This document shows positions 17,057 through 24,757 of a stretch of 64,000 nt of DNA, piece after piece. How positions within the stretch are numbered: the stretch's first letter is position 1; each line of letters opens with the position of its first letter. The notes under the pieces are model-generated. The model was not told the origin of the DNA and ran no database searches. It saw only the letters and a list, made by a program, of their open reading frames with translations. The stretch comes from Acidaminobacter sp. (GTDB taxonomy: Bacteria > Bacillota_A > Clostridia > Peptostreptococcales > Acidaminobacteraceae), in the NCBI GenBank assembly GCA_009881125.1, contig WXFH01000036.1:1-64000 (forward strand). The letters are read 5' to 3'. The position numbers and the translations under genes were made by a program.

Positions 17057-18148
17057 CTAGACATTGAAGCGGAACAGGATCACGTCGCCGTCCTTAACTT
17101 CATACTCTTTGCCTTCAAGGCGGACCAAGCCTTTTTCCTTAGCATGTGCCATAGTACCGACATGTATTAAATCATCATAAGCAATAGTTTCTGCGCGAAT
17201 GAAGCCACGTTCAATATCAGAGTGGATTTTCCCGGCTGCCTGTGGGGCTTTTGTTCCGCGACGGATCGTCCAAGCTCTAACTTCCTGCGGTCCGGCAGTC
17301 AGAAAGCTGATCAAATCGAGCAGGTGATAGCAAGCGTGGACAAGCTTGTCGAGCCCGGCTTCGTCAAGTCCGAGGTCATTTAGAAATGCAATGCGGTCCT
17401 CCTCGTCGAGTTCAGCAATTTCCTGCTCGATTTTGGCGCAAATAACGACAACCTCTGCTTTCTCCGTTTCAGCGTGCTCTCTGACAGCAGCGACATATGG
17501 GTTGTCTACACCGCTCATCAAATCATCTTCCGAGACGTTGGCAACATAAATAATAGGCTTATAAGTCAGAAGGTTGAAGCTCTTTGCAAGGCGATCCTCT
17601 TCATCATCCAGATCCAGAGTTCTCGCACTTTGGCCGGATTCAAGCACCCCATTGATTCGTTCGAGAAGGTCGAGTTCTGCCTGAAGTGACTTGTCCGCCT
17701 TCAAACCCTTTCTTGTCTTGTCGATGCGGCGCTCGATCATTTCAAGATCTGAATAAATCAATTCCAAATTGATAGTTTCTATATCGCTGAGGGGCGCAAT
17801 TTTGCCTTCCACGTGTACGACATTGTCATCTATAAAACAGCGGACGACGTGAACAATTGCAGCAACCTCACGAATGTGGCCCAGGAATTTGTTGCCGAGA
17901 CCTTCACCTTTGCTGGCGCCTCTAACAAGTCCTGCGATGTCGTAGAACTCTATAGCGGTCGGAACCACTCTTTGAGAGTTATATAGCCCTTGAAGGACAC
18001 CAAGTCTCTTGTCCGGAACGGCAACGACGCCGACGTTTGGTTCGATAGTACAGAAAGGATAGTTCGCAGACTCCGCGCCTGCCTTTGTGATCGCGTTGAA
18101 CAATGTGCTTTTTCCAACGTTGGGAAGCCCAACAATGCCTAATTTCAT
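17057..18148 (-). CDS. ychF: redox-regulated ATPase YchF (Obg/OLA1 family)
   Basis: A 363-residue P-loop protein of the Obg family that prefers ATP over GTP and acts in translation or stress response; its exact cell role is still open. The P-loop GLPNVGKST is at 6-14, the G3 region reads [19 protein letters not shown], and the C-terminal TGS-like domain ends [10 protein letters not shown]. The length is normal. It has its own promoter and terminator, so it is a single-gene unit diverging from rpsD. Confidence 0.95.
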   Translation of the reverse strand: MKLGIVGLPNVGKSTLFNAITKAGAESANYPFCTIEPNVGVVAVPDKRLGVLQGLYNSQRVVPTAIEFYDIAGLVRGASKGEGLGNKFLGHIREVAAIVHVVRCFIDDNVVHVEGKIAPLSDIETINLELIYSDLEMIERRIDKTRKGLKADKSLQAELDLLERINGVLESGQSARTLDLDDEEDRLAKSFNLLTYKPIIYVANVSEDDLMSGVDNPYVAAVREHAETEKAEVVVICAKIEQEIAELDEEDRIAFLNDLGLDEAGLDKLVHACYHLLDLISFLTAGPQEVRAWTIRRGTKAPQAAGKIHSDIERGFIRAETIAYDDLIHVGTMAHAKEKGLVRLEGKEYEVKDGDVILFRFNV

Positions 18149-18219
18149 CTAATCCTACCTCGCTTATTTTTCAGGTGCCGCACCAACGGTCAGCGTCACT
18201 CATATTGACCCACCTGAAG

Positions 18220-18248
18220 ATTATAATAGAAAACCAGACAACATGCAA
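18220..18248 (-). promoter_or_regulatory. sigma-A-type promoter of ychF
   Basis: On the minus strand TTGCAT, 17 bp, TATAAT; about 70 bp upstream of the ychF ATG. Confidence 0.75.
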
Positions 18249-18306
18249 TTCTAAAGAAGGAAAAGACTAAGGACAAATGAGCCGAGCAAATGATAATAAA
18301 AATCAT

Positions 18307-18335
18307 TTGCAACAAAGAAAGGTTTTTGATATACT
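18307..18335 (+). promoter_or_regulatory. sigma-A-type promoter of rpsD
   Basis: TTGCAA, 17 bp, TATACT; about 48 bp upstream of the rpsD ATG. It is back to back with the ychF promoter. Confidence 0.75.
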
Positions 18336-18383
18336 GACTTTGGCTTGATTTTACCGCGGCAATCCAAAATCTGGAGGTAAAGC

Positions 18384-18971
18384 ATGGCTAAACCCATGGG
18401 ACCAAAATTCAAAGAATGCAGACGGCTTGGACTAAACGTCCACGGCCACCCCAAAGCAATGGACCGCTATAAGCAGGGCATGGCGCGGGACGATCGCAAA
18501 CTGTCAAAATACGGGGAGCAGCTCCTCGAAAAGCAACGTCTCAAAGCTTACTACGGCGTTATGGAAAAACAAATGACACACTATGTCCGGCGCGCATTTA
18601 AGAGTCGCGACATACCTGGCAATTATTTAGTACGAGCCCTTGAAACTCGTCTGGACAATCTGGTTTATCGTGCCGGATTTGCCACAACACTGAGACAGGC
18701 ACGACAAATGGTCGTACATGGCCATATTTCTGTCAATGGAAGAAAACTGGATATTCCGAGTTTTCCTGTAAATGTGGGGGATGTCATAGCACTGCGGTCT
18801 GAGTCGCAAGTTTTCCAGAATAATTACGATTCAGCTTTGGGTACTGTGCCCTACATTGGACGGCTAGAGGCACAGCGTTCCGTTGTCCTGGTTAGAATGC
18901 CGGAGCGCTTCGAAGTCCCTGTTGTGATCAACGATGCGCTGATAGTTGAATTCTACTCCAAACAGCACTGA
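18384..18971 (+). CDS. rpsD: 30S ribosomal protein S4, zinc-free stand-alone copy
   Basis: Small-subunit protein that binds 16S rRNA early in assembly. The 195-residue protein has the S4 RNA-binding domain (about 84-147: RLDNLVYRAGFATTLRQARQ, then VHGHISVNG). The N-terminal segment PKFKECRRLG keeps only one cysteine, so the four-cysteine zinc knuckle of many S4 proteins is absent. It is not beside rpsK/rpsM/rpoA, as the main rpsD usually is, so it is either a relocated gene or a second, zinc-independent paralogue. Strong ribosome site (GGAGGT), own promoter and own terminator. Confidence 0.93.
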   Translation: MAKPMGPKFKECRRLGLNVHGHPKAMDRYKQGMARDDRKLSKYGEQLLEKQRLKAYYGVMEKQMTHYVRRAFKSRDIPGNYLVRALETRLDNLVYRAGFATTLRQARQMVVHGHISVNGRKLDIPSFPVNVGDVIALRSESQVFQNNYDSALGTVPYIGRLEAQRSVVLVRMPERFEVPVVINDALIVEFYSKQH

Positions 18972-19025
18972 TTGGTGATGTTTGCCGATGGTAACGTGTC
19001 CAACAATTCAATTTATTATAAAAAT

Positions 19026-19050
19026 AGCAGGGAAACCTGCTGTTTTTTTT
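19026..19050 (+). terminator. intrinsic terminator of rpsD
   Basis: AGCAGG, loop GAAA, CCTGCT, then G and eight T: a textbook intrinsic terminator 55 bp after the stop. Confidence 0.92.
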
Positions 19051-19059
19051 AAAAAAAGG

Positions 19060-19065
19060 TATAAT
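19060..19065 (+). promoter_or_regulatory. candidate -10 of the M16 peptidase operon
   Basis: TATAAT directly after the rpsD terminator and 35 bp before the ATG at 19101. The -35 position falls in the terminator stem and matches poorly. Confidence 0.4.
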
Positions 19066-19100
19066 AGAAACAACTACAATGTCATAACACAGGTGATTAC

Positions 19101-20378
19101 ATGATAGAAGAGGTTAAATACATCCAATTGGCCCAAGGAGTCAGGCTTGTGCTGATCAGGTCAGGCAAATTCAAGACTGACTTGGTGAGTGTTTATTTGA
19201 AACGTCCGCTGGACAAGGCAGAGGCGACTTACAATACATTGCTTGCAAGGGTTATGGAACGCGGGACTGAACAATATCCAACCACACAGTCCTTTAATGC
19301 GCATCTTGATAACTTATACGGCGCAATGCTTTATTCTGATGTCACCAAAATTGGAGAGCTGCATATACTCCAGTTTAAGACTCAATTGCCCAGGAGTTCC
19401 TGGATTCTGGACATGAATTCATTAAAAGAAGCCATTGGCATTTTAAAAGAAGTGATCTTCGAACCCGCCTTGGAAGAAGGTGCTTTTATTAAGGCCTATG
19501 TCGACCAGGAAATCGAGAATCTGAAACAGGAAATTGAAAGCCGGACTAACGACAAAGCCACTTACGCCATGGATCGAATGGTGGAGCATATGTGTCCCGA
19601 CGAGCCTTACAGTGCGTATACTTACGGAGATGTTTCTTTTCTTGAAGATATGGACGCTGTTAAACTCTACCATCATTATTTAAAAGTTCTCAAGGAAGCG
19701 GAAATTGACATAGTTGTGTTCGGCGATTTTGAATTTGACAAGGCTTTGACGGAATGCAAAGAAGCGTTTGCGTTTTCAGGCGCAAGGACGTCTTTGGAAG
19801 TAACCTCTCCTTGGCGTTCAGAACTCGGCAAAGTGAAAGAAATTATTGAACGAACTGATGTCAATCAAGCAAAGTTAGTTATTGGATACCGCTCGGTCAT
19901 TAGCGGCGACCATCCTCTCTATTATCCGGCCATGTTGTTCAGCACCGTATTGGGCGGGACTCCGAGCAGCCGTTTGTTTAACCGGGTCAGGGAAAAAGAA
20001 AGCCTTTGTTATTACATTCAGTCCAAATTTGACAGGTTCAAGGGCATGCTCATGGTTATGGCCGGGATAGACAAGACGTCCGGTACAAAAGTCACAGAAC
20101 TGACAGATGAAATCCTCCGGGATTTAATTGAAGGCCGTGTCACTCAGGAGGAACTGGAGATTGCTAAAAAATCAATAGTTTCAGGCCTTAGGTCCATTAC
20201 GGACTTCCCGAACAGTTATAGCAATTTTCTGTTTTCCCAACTTCTGTCACATGAGGAATTGGATATTGAAAGAATTATCGACAAGGTCAATCAGGTTAGC
20301 GTTGATCAGATGACCGAAGCAGGCAGGACCTTTGTCAAAGACACATGGTATATGTTGACAGGGGAGGAAGACCAATGA
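19101..20378 (+). CDS. yfmF: M16 peptidase-like protein YfmF
   Basis: A 425-residue member of the M16 (pitrilysin) family, without the HxxEH zinc motif near its N-terminus, so it is expected to be the inactive partner of the following gene. The C-terminal half carries the usual substrate-binding region (GGTPSSRLFNRVREKESLCY near 292-311). In Bacillus the equivalent pair has been linked to EF-P modification. The stop overlaps the next start by 4 bp (ATGA), indicating coupled synthesis of a heterodimer. Confidence 0.85.
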   Translation: MIEEVKYIQLAQGVRLVLIRSGKFKTDLVSVYLKRPLDKAEATYNTLLARVMERGTEQYPTTQSFNAHLDNLYGAMLYSDVTKIGELHILQFKTQLPRSSWILDMNSLKEAIGILKEVIFEPALEEGAFIKAYVDQEIENLKQEIESRTNDKATYAMDRMVEHMCPDEPYSAYTYGDVSFLEDMDAVKLYHHYLKVLKEAEIDIVVFGDFEFDKALTECKEAFAFSGARTSLEVTSPWRSELGKVKEIIERTDVNQAKLVIGYRSVISGDHPLYYPAMLFSTVLGGTPSSRLFNRVREKESLCYYIQSKFDRFKGMLMVMAGIDKTSGTKVTELTDEILRDLIEGRVTQEELEIAKKSIVSGLRSITDFPNSYSNFLFSQLLSHEELDIERIIDKVNQVSVDQMTEAGRTFVKDTWYMLTGEEDQ

Positions 20379-21673
20379 ACAAATGGACAAGTTATTCAGA
20401 CCCTCTATTAAATGAAACTATTCTAAAACACAAAATGGATTGCGGACTGGAGGTCTATTTGCTAGTCAAGCCCGGATTCGCAAAAAAGTTTGCTTACTTC
20501 GGCACACGATATGGCGCTTTCTTTAATGAAATTATCCTCGAGGGGAAACGCGTCACATTTCCGCTTGGCGCGGCCCACTTTCTCGAGCACAAGATCTTTG
20601 AAGATAAGGAAAAGAACGTATTCGACGCTTTCTCGGAGCTTGGTGCTTCCGTCAACGCTTACACCAACTATACTTCTACGGTCTATCATTTTTCCACCAG
20701 CGAAAATTTCGAGCCCAGTCTCGAAAAACTTCTTGAATTTGTTCAAAGAACTCATCTGACAGACGAAAATGTCGAGAAGGAAAAAGGGATCATTCTCCAA
20801 GAGATTGCCTCTTATGAAGATGATCCGGGCTTCAGAACCTTGGTTAATTTATTGAAGAATTTATATTTGGAGCACCCTGTCAGGGAAGATATTGCCGGAA
20901 CGCCTGAATCAGTCTCTGCGACAACGAAAGAAGAGCTTGAACTGGCGTACAGCACTTTTTATGTGCCGGAAAACATGGTTCTTTTCGTTGCGGGCGATCT
21001 TGATCCGGATCGTGTATTGGAAATTGTAGAGCAAAATTTAGATGATGCCTTCAAACAACGAAAGAGCCAATTTGAGCTGGTGATGCCACACGAGCCTGCC
21101 GGTTGTCAAAAGGAACGAGTTGAACTTGAAATGTCTGTCCCGGCGCCACTTTTTGAAATGGCTTATAAGCATCCTCCGTTTCCTTATGGCGCTCAGGAAA
21201 CACTCAAACATACCATGGAGATCAAAGTATTGCTGGATGCGCAATTTGGTCGCGGCTCCATTTTTTACAACAAGATGTATGAAAGTGGTATATTCAATCC
21301 GACTTTGTCCATAGATTTTACGCAGGGTCAGGGTTATACTTACACTATTTTCGGTGGCGAATCCCAGCGATTCGAAGAAGCTATTGAAGCGTTTCGCGCT
21401 GAAATTGCGAGAATTCTGGAGGAAGGGCCTGACCGTGACGCGTTTGAGCGCATCCGCAGAAAAATGACCGGGAAGTTCATCAGTGCTTCGAACTCGCTTC
21501 AGTATTTGTCCAGTGCTTTCATGCATTATTACATGAAGGGACATCATCTGTTCGATTATCTTAAAACCATTCATGAGATCCAAGTGAATGAGGCTTTTAA
21601 AACCTTTCAAAGCATATTTTCAAATCCGGATGAAGTCATCTCGATTATCAAACCAAGAGGAGAGAAATCATAG
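20375..21673 (+). CDS. yfmH: M16 zinc peptidase YfmH
   Basis: A 432-residue M16 zinc peptidase. The catalytic HxxEH motif is HFLEH at 68-72, with the distal glutamate region EKGIILQEIASYEDDPGF near 140. This is the active partner of the pseudo-peptidase encoded just upstream. The start is the ATG overlapping the previous stop, with GGGGAGGAAG upstream; an earlier in-frame start lies inside the yfmF gene and has no such site. It overlaps lgt by one base. Confidence 0.88.
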   Translation: MNKWTSYSDPLLNETILKHKMDCGLEVYLLVKPGFAKKFAYFGTRYGAFFNEIILEGKRVTFPLGAAHFLEHKIFEDKEKNVFDAFSELGASVNAYTNYTSTVYHFSTSENFEPSLEKLLEFVQRTHLTDENVEKEKGIILQEIASYEDDPGFRTLVNLLKNLYLEHPVREDIAGTPESVSATTKEELELAYSTFYVPENMVLFVAGDLDPDRVLEIVEQNLDDAFKQRKSQFELVMPHEPAGCQKERVELEMSVPAPLFEMAYKHPPFPYGAQETLKHTMEIKVLLDAQFGRGSIFYNKMYESGIFNPTLSIDFTQGQGYTYTIFGGESQRFEEAIEAFRAEIARILEEGPDRDAFERIRRKMTGKFISASNSLQYLSSAFMHYYMKGHHLFDYLKTIHEIQVNEAFKTFQSIFSNPDEVISIIKPRGEKS

Positions 21674-22404
21674 TGAATCCAGTTGCATTTGAAGTTTTTG
21701 GCATAGGCATACGCTGGTATGGCATTTTGATAGCCGCTGCCATGTTGATAGGTTCCGTCTACACCATTCGCGAGGGCAAGAAACTCGGGTATTCAGAGGA
21801 TCATCTTTTGGATTTGATTTTGGTGGTTTTGGTGAGTGCCATAGTAGGGGCAAGACTTTGGTATGTGGCTTTCAACTTATCTTATTATCTTTCAGATCCA
21901 TCAGAAATTATCAACTTGAGAGGCGGCGGTCTTGCTATACACGGCGGTGTGGTATTTGGCATTATTGCCGGATATTTTGTCACCCGCTGGAGACGCCTCG
22001 ACTTTTTTAAGATGGCTGATGTCATAGCACCGGTTTTAGCCCTTGGTCAGGCAATTGGCAGGTGGGGAAACTTCGCCAACCAGGAAGCCCACGGCGGTCC
22101 GACAGCTTTGCCGTGGGGAATTATGATTGATGGTGTAAAGGTTCATCCTACTTTTTTATATGAGTCTTTGTGGAACCTGGCGCTCTTTGCATTTCTGATG
22201 ACTTACAAAAAAAGAAAGCCTTTTGACGGCGCACTGATGTTCCTGTACCTGATTGTTTATTCGGTTGGACGCTTTTGGATTGAGGGGCTTCGAACAGACA
22301 GTTTGATGGTCGGTCCGTTCAGAACAGCTCAAGTGACGAGCTTGATCATGATTGCTGTTGGCGCAGCTGCCTGGCGCTGGAGATCGAATCGCAGCAAGTC
22401 TTAA
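21673..22404 (+). CDS. lgt: prolipoprotein diacylglyceryl transferase Lgt
   Basis: Transfers diacylglycerol from phosphatidylglycerol to the lipobox cysteine of prelipoproteins, the first step of lipoprotein maturation. A 243-residue membrane protein with seven hydrophobic segments, the GGLAIHGGVVFG motif (85-96) and the family signature GRWGNFANQEAHGG (129-142) with its key Arg130. The GTG start overlaps the stop of the upstream peptidase gene by one base (TAGTG), with AGAGGAGAG before it. The later lipoprotein step (lspA) is not in this window. Confidence 0.95.
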   Translation: MNPVAFEVFGIGIRWYGILIAAAMLIGSVYTIREGKKLGYSEDHLLDLILVVLVSAIVGARLWYVAFNLSYYLSDPSEIINLRGGGLAIHGGVVFGIIAGYFVTRWRRLDFFKMADVIAPVLALGQAIGRWGNFANQEAHGGPTALPWGIMIDGVKVHPTFLYESLWNLALFAFLMTYKKRKPFDGALMFLYLIVYSVGRFWIEGLRTDSLMVGPFRTAQVTSLIMIAVGAAAWRWRSNRSKS

Positions 22405-22491
22405 CGAAATGGTTTTTTTTACAGTCTCAAGTAAGAAACAAATAATTTCTAGTCAATTTCAGATTGTGTGTAAACGAGTTTTGAAAAACTT

Positions 22492-22518
22492 AAAGGCGCT
22501 CCTATGGGCGCTTTTTTT
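22492..22518 (+). terminator. intrinsic terminator after lgt
   Basis: AAAGGCGCTC and GGGCGCTTTT pair with two G-T wobbles around a 4-nt loop, followed by a run of T. It separates the yfmF-yfmH-lgt operon from mraZ. Confidence 0.7.
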
Positions 22519-22530
22519 ATTGCCATAATT

Positions 22531-22616
22531 GATGGAAGGATGTGTTGGCAGCGGATATTGGAAGTGGGTGTCAGACACCGCCTTCTTCACAATTGACAAC
22601 GTCTGCGGCTTCCATC
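22531..22616. repeat. REP-like imperfect inverted repeat
   Basis: The outer arms GATGGAAG / CTTCCATC match over 8 bp. Inside are GCAG/CTGC and GAAG/CTTC arms around the central palindrome GGTGTC-A-GACACC. The layered structure of about 86 bp has no T-tract and lies between two transcription units, as intergenic REP-type elements do. A short regulatory RNA is an alternative. Copy number cannot be judged from this window. Confidence 0.45.
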
Positions 22617-22718
22617 TGCTACTGACTTTTTTGCTGGAAATAATTATGCGTTATTTTCAAAATTTTGTGTGAAAGCAGTAGAAATGTTGATGTAAATAAT
22701 GTAAAATGGAATCAATAA

Positions 22719-22753
22719 GTGGGTAAAAGTGGGTCAAAGTGGTATAAAGTGTA
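22719..22753 (+). promoter_or_regulatory. tandem MraZ-box operator
   Basis: Four repeats at exact 10-bp steps: GTGGG (22719), GTGGG (22729), GTGGT (22739) and GTGTA (22749). Direct GTGGG repeats spaced by five bases are the known binding site of MraZ upstream of its own operon, so this region should autoregulate the dcw cluster. The last copies are degenerate. Confidence 0.85.
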
Positions 22754-22793
22754 ATAGTTGATCCTGAAGTGTTATAGAAAAGGGGGCGGGGCC

Positions 22794-23225
22794 ATGTTTA
22801 TCGGTGAATTCACACATGCTTTGGATGCCAAAGGCCGCGTCAGCATCCCTTCAAAATTCAGAGAATCTTTGGGTGATCTGTTCTATATCACAAAAGGCCT
22901 GGACAATTGCCTCTTTGTATTTCCTGAAGAAGAATGGAAACTTTTTGAAGAAAAATTGAAAGCACTTCCAATGACGAATAAGAACGCAAGGGCGTTCGTC
23001 AGACTGTTTTTCTCGGGTGCTTCCGAATGCGAGCTGGACAAGCAGGGCCGCATACTGATTCCGCAGACATTGAGAGAACATGCAGCTATAGAACGTGAAG
23101 CCGTTATCATTGGCACTGGGACTCGCATTGAGATCTGGAGCCAGGACGGCTGGAACGGCTACATTGATCCTGAAAATATCGATTATGATGAGATCGCAGA
23201 ACATATGGCTGAACTTGGAATATAA
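22794..23225 (+). CDS. mraZ: transcriptional regulator MraZ
   Basis: DNA-binding protein of the AbrB/SpoVT fold that controls the dcw cluster. The 143-residue protein shows the two tandem repeats of the family: [17 protein letters not shown] near 8-24 and [18 protein letters not shown] near 79-96. The start is the ATG at 22794 behind AGGGGGCGGGG; the frame opens earlier but without a ribosome site. It is the first gene of the cluster and sits directly behind four MraZ boxes. Confidence 0.96.
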   Translation: MFIGEFTHALDAKGRVSIPSKFRESLGDLFYITKGLDNCLFVFPEEEWKLFEEKLKALPMTNKNARAFVRLFFSGASECELDKQGRILIPQTLREHAAIEREAVIIGTGTRIEIWSQDGWNGYIDPENIDYDEIAEHMAELGI

Positions 23226-23245
23226 CAGGAGAAGGAGGTATGACC

Positions 23246-24178
23246 GTGGCGTTTGAACATGTCAGCGTACTATTGGAAGCTTGCATTGACGCACTTGAGA
23301 TCCGGGAGAACGGAGACTACGTGGACTGTACACTCGGCGGCGGCGGTCACTCCGAAGCCATTTTGGAGAAATTGCCGGAAGGCAGGCTGGCGGGCATCGA
23401 TCAGGATCGTGATGCATTAGCTGCTGCAACGTCAAGGTTAAAGCGTTTTGGAGATCATTTTTATCCGGTTCACAGCAATTTTGTTCACATTAAGAATGTG
23501 ATAGAAGATCTTGGATGGCCTGGTGTAGACGGTATATTGATTGACCTGGGCGTTTCCTCCTACCAGCTGGATGAAGCAGAGCGTGGGTTTTCTTATATGA
23601 ACGAAGGTCTCCTCGATATGAGAATGGATCAAACACAGTCGCTGACAGCGGAAGAGGTCATCAATACATATTCTGAGAAGTCTCTTTACGAAGTTATTAG
23701 AGATTACGGTGAAGAGAAATGGGCTTCAAGAATTGCAAAATTCATTGTTGAAGCCAGGAGACAAGCGCCAATCAAAAAAACCTCCGAACTGGTTTCCATC
23801 ATAAAAGCGGCCATACCCTCCAAAGCCAGACAGGATGGTCCGCATCCCGCAAAAAGAACTTTTCAGGCGATTCGCATTGAAGTCAATGATGAGCTTGGAA
23901 TTATTGAAAAGACCATCAGAGACGGAGTAGAAACTTTGAAACCGGGTGGCAGGATGGCGATCCTCACCTTTCATTCACTTGAGGATCGCATTGTCAAGCA
24001 GACATTTAAGGATTTATCAACAGCGTGCATATGCCCGCCTGAATTTCCTGTCTGTGTCTGCAATCGAAAAGCCATAGTCAAAACCATCACTCGAAAACCA
24101 ATTCTGCCTTCTGAAGAAGAGCTTGAATATAATCCTAGAGCGAGAAGCGCAAAACTTAGAATAGCAGAAAAATTGTAA
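23246..24178 (+). CDS. rsmH: 16S rRNA m4C1402 N4-methyltransferase RsmH
   Basis: SAM-dependent methyltransferase acting on C1402 in the ribosomal P site. Motif I is [12 protein letters not shown] near 32-43, followed by DQDRDAL; a cysteine-rich stretch ([13 protein letters not shown]) lies near the C-terminus. The start chosen is the GTG at 23246, because AAGGAGG ends seven bases upstream; the ATG six bases earlier touches that ribosome site. The product is 310 residues, normal for the family. Second gene of the dcw cluster. Confidence 0.95.
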   Translation: MAFEHVSVLLEACIDALEIRENGDYVDCTLGGGGHSEAILEKLPEGRLAGIDQDRDALAAATSRLKRFGDHFYPVHSNFVHIKNVIEDLGWPGVDGILIDLGVSSYQLDEAERGFSYMNEGLLDMRMDQTQSLTAEEVINTYSEKSLYEVIRDYGEEKWASRIAKFIVEARRQAPIKKTSELVSIIKAAIPSKARQDGPHPAKRTFQAIRIEVNDELGIIEKTIRDGVETLKPGGRMAILTFHSLEDRIVKQTFKDLSTACICPPEFPVCVCNRKAIVKTITRKPILPSEEELEYNPRARSAKLRIAEKL

Positions 24179-24197
24179 GGTGCAGGGGGTCATGACC

Positions 24198-24674
24198 ATG
24201 TCAGCAGCAAGAACTATGACAGACTTTCAAAATTATGATGATTATCGCGCTTACATATTAAGAAAAAATGTAGAAGATGCTGCTGACCGACACGAAGAGA
24301 AAGCATCGAGAAAAAAGCAGCGCAGAAGACTCTCCATGTCTTTGAGAATTATTGCTTTTTCAGCGCTGCTCTTTATCATGCTCTCAGTGGTCGTCATCCG
24401 TTATGCGGATGTCTATGAAGCGAAATATGACATACATGCTATGCAGTCTGAGATCAAGCAGATCAACCAAGAGATTGAAGAAATCAGAGCCTCCATGGAC
24501 AGTACAGTCTCGCTGGAAAATGTTGAGAGGGTTGCGGTACAAGAACTTAAAATGCAATATCCACAACCGGAACAAATCGTTTATTTGACATCTAACTGGA
24601 AATACTCCCTTGACAGCGCCGCCAAAAGTGATTATGTTGTAGAGGATGGAAATACAACAGGTTCCATGAACTGA
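24198..24674 (+). CDS. ftsL: cell division protein FtsL
   Basis: Bitopic septum protein of 158 residues: a basic cytoplasmic tail (about 1-47), one membrane segment (about 50-68) and an extracellular coiled coil (about 76-105), as expected for FtsL, which bridges FtsQ and FtsB/DivIC-type proteins. Identification rests on this layout and on its slot between rsmH and the PBP gene, since FtsL sequences diverge strongly. The start is the ATG at 24198, eight bases after GGGGG; an ATG six bases earlier is too close. Confidence 0.85.
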   Translation: MSAARTMTDFQNYDDYRAYILRKNVEDAADRHEEKASRKKQRRRLSMSLRIIAFSALLFIMLSVVVIRYADVYEAKYDIHAMQSEIKQINQEIEEIRASMDSTVSLENVERVAVQELKMQYPQPEQIVYLTSNWKYSLDSAAKSDYVVEDGNTTGSMN

Positions 24675-24757
24675 CCTCCACTTGACTGCGAATGATATTG
24701 CAGTCAGTACATCCAGAGAGTTATGGCACCTTGTAGACCTGTGGAAGGAAGGCTTCT

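Noticed and set aside
22719..22753. CRISPR-like short tandem repeats
   Set aside because: The 10-bp period and GTGGG core upstream of mraZ are explained by MraZ boxes; no spacer/repeat structure exists here or was seen elsewhere in the window.
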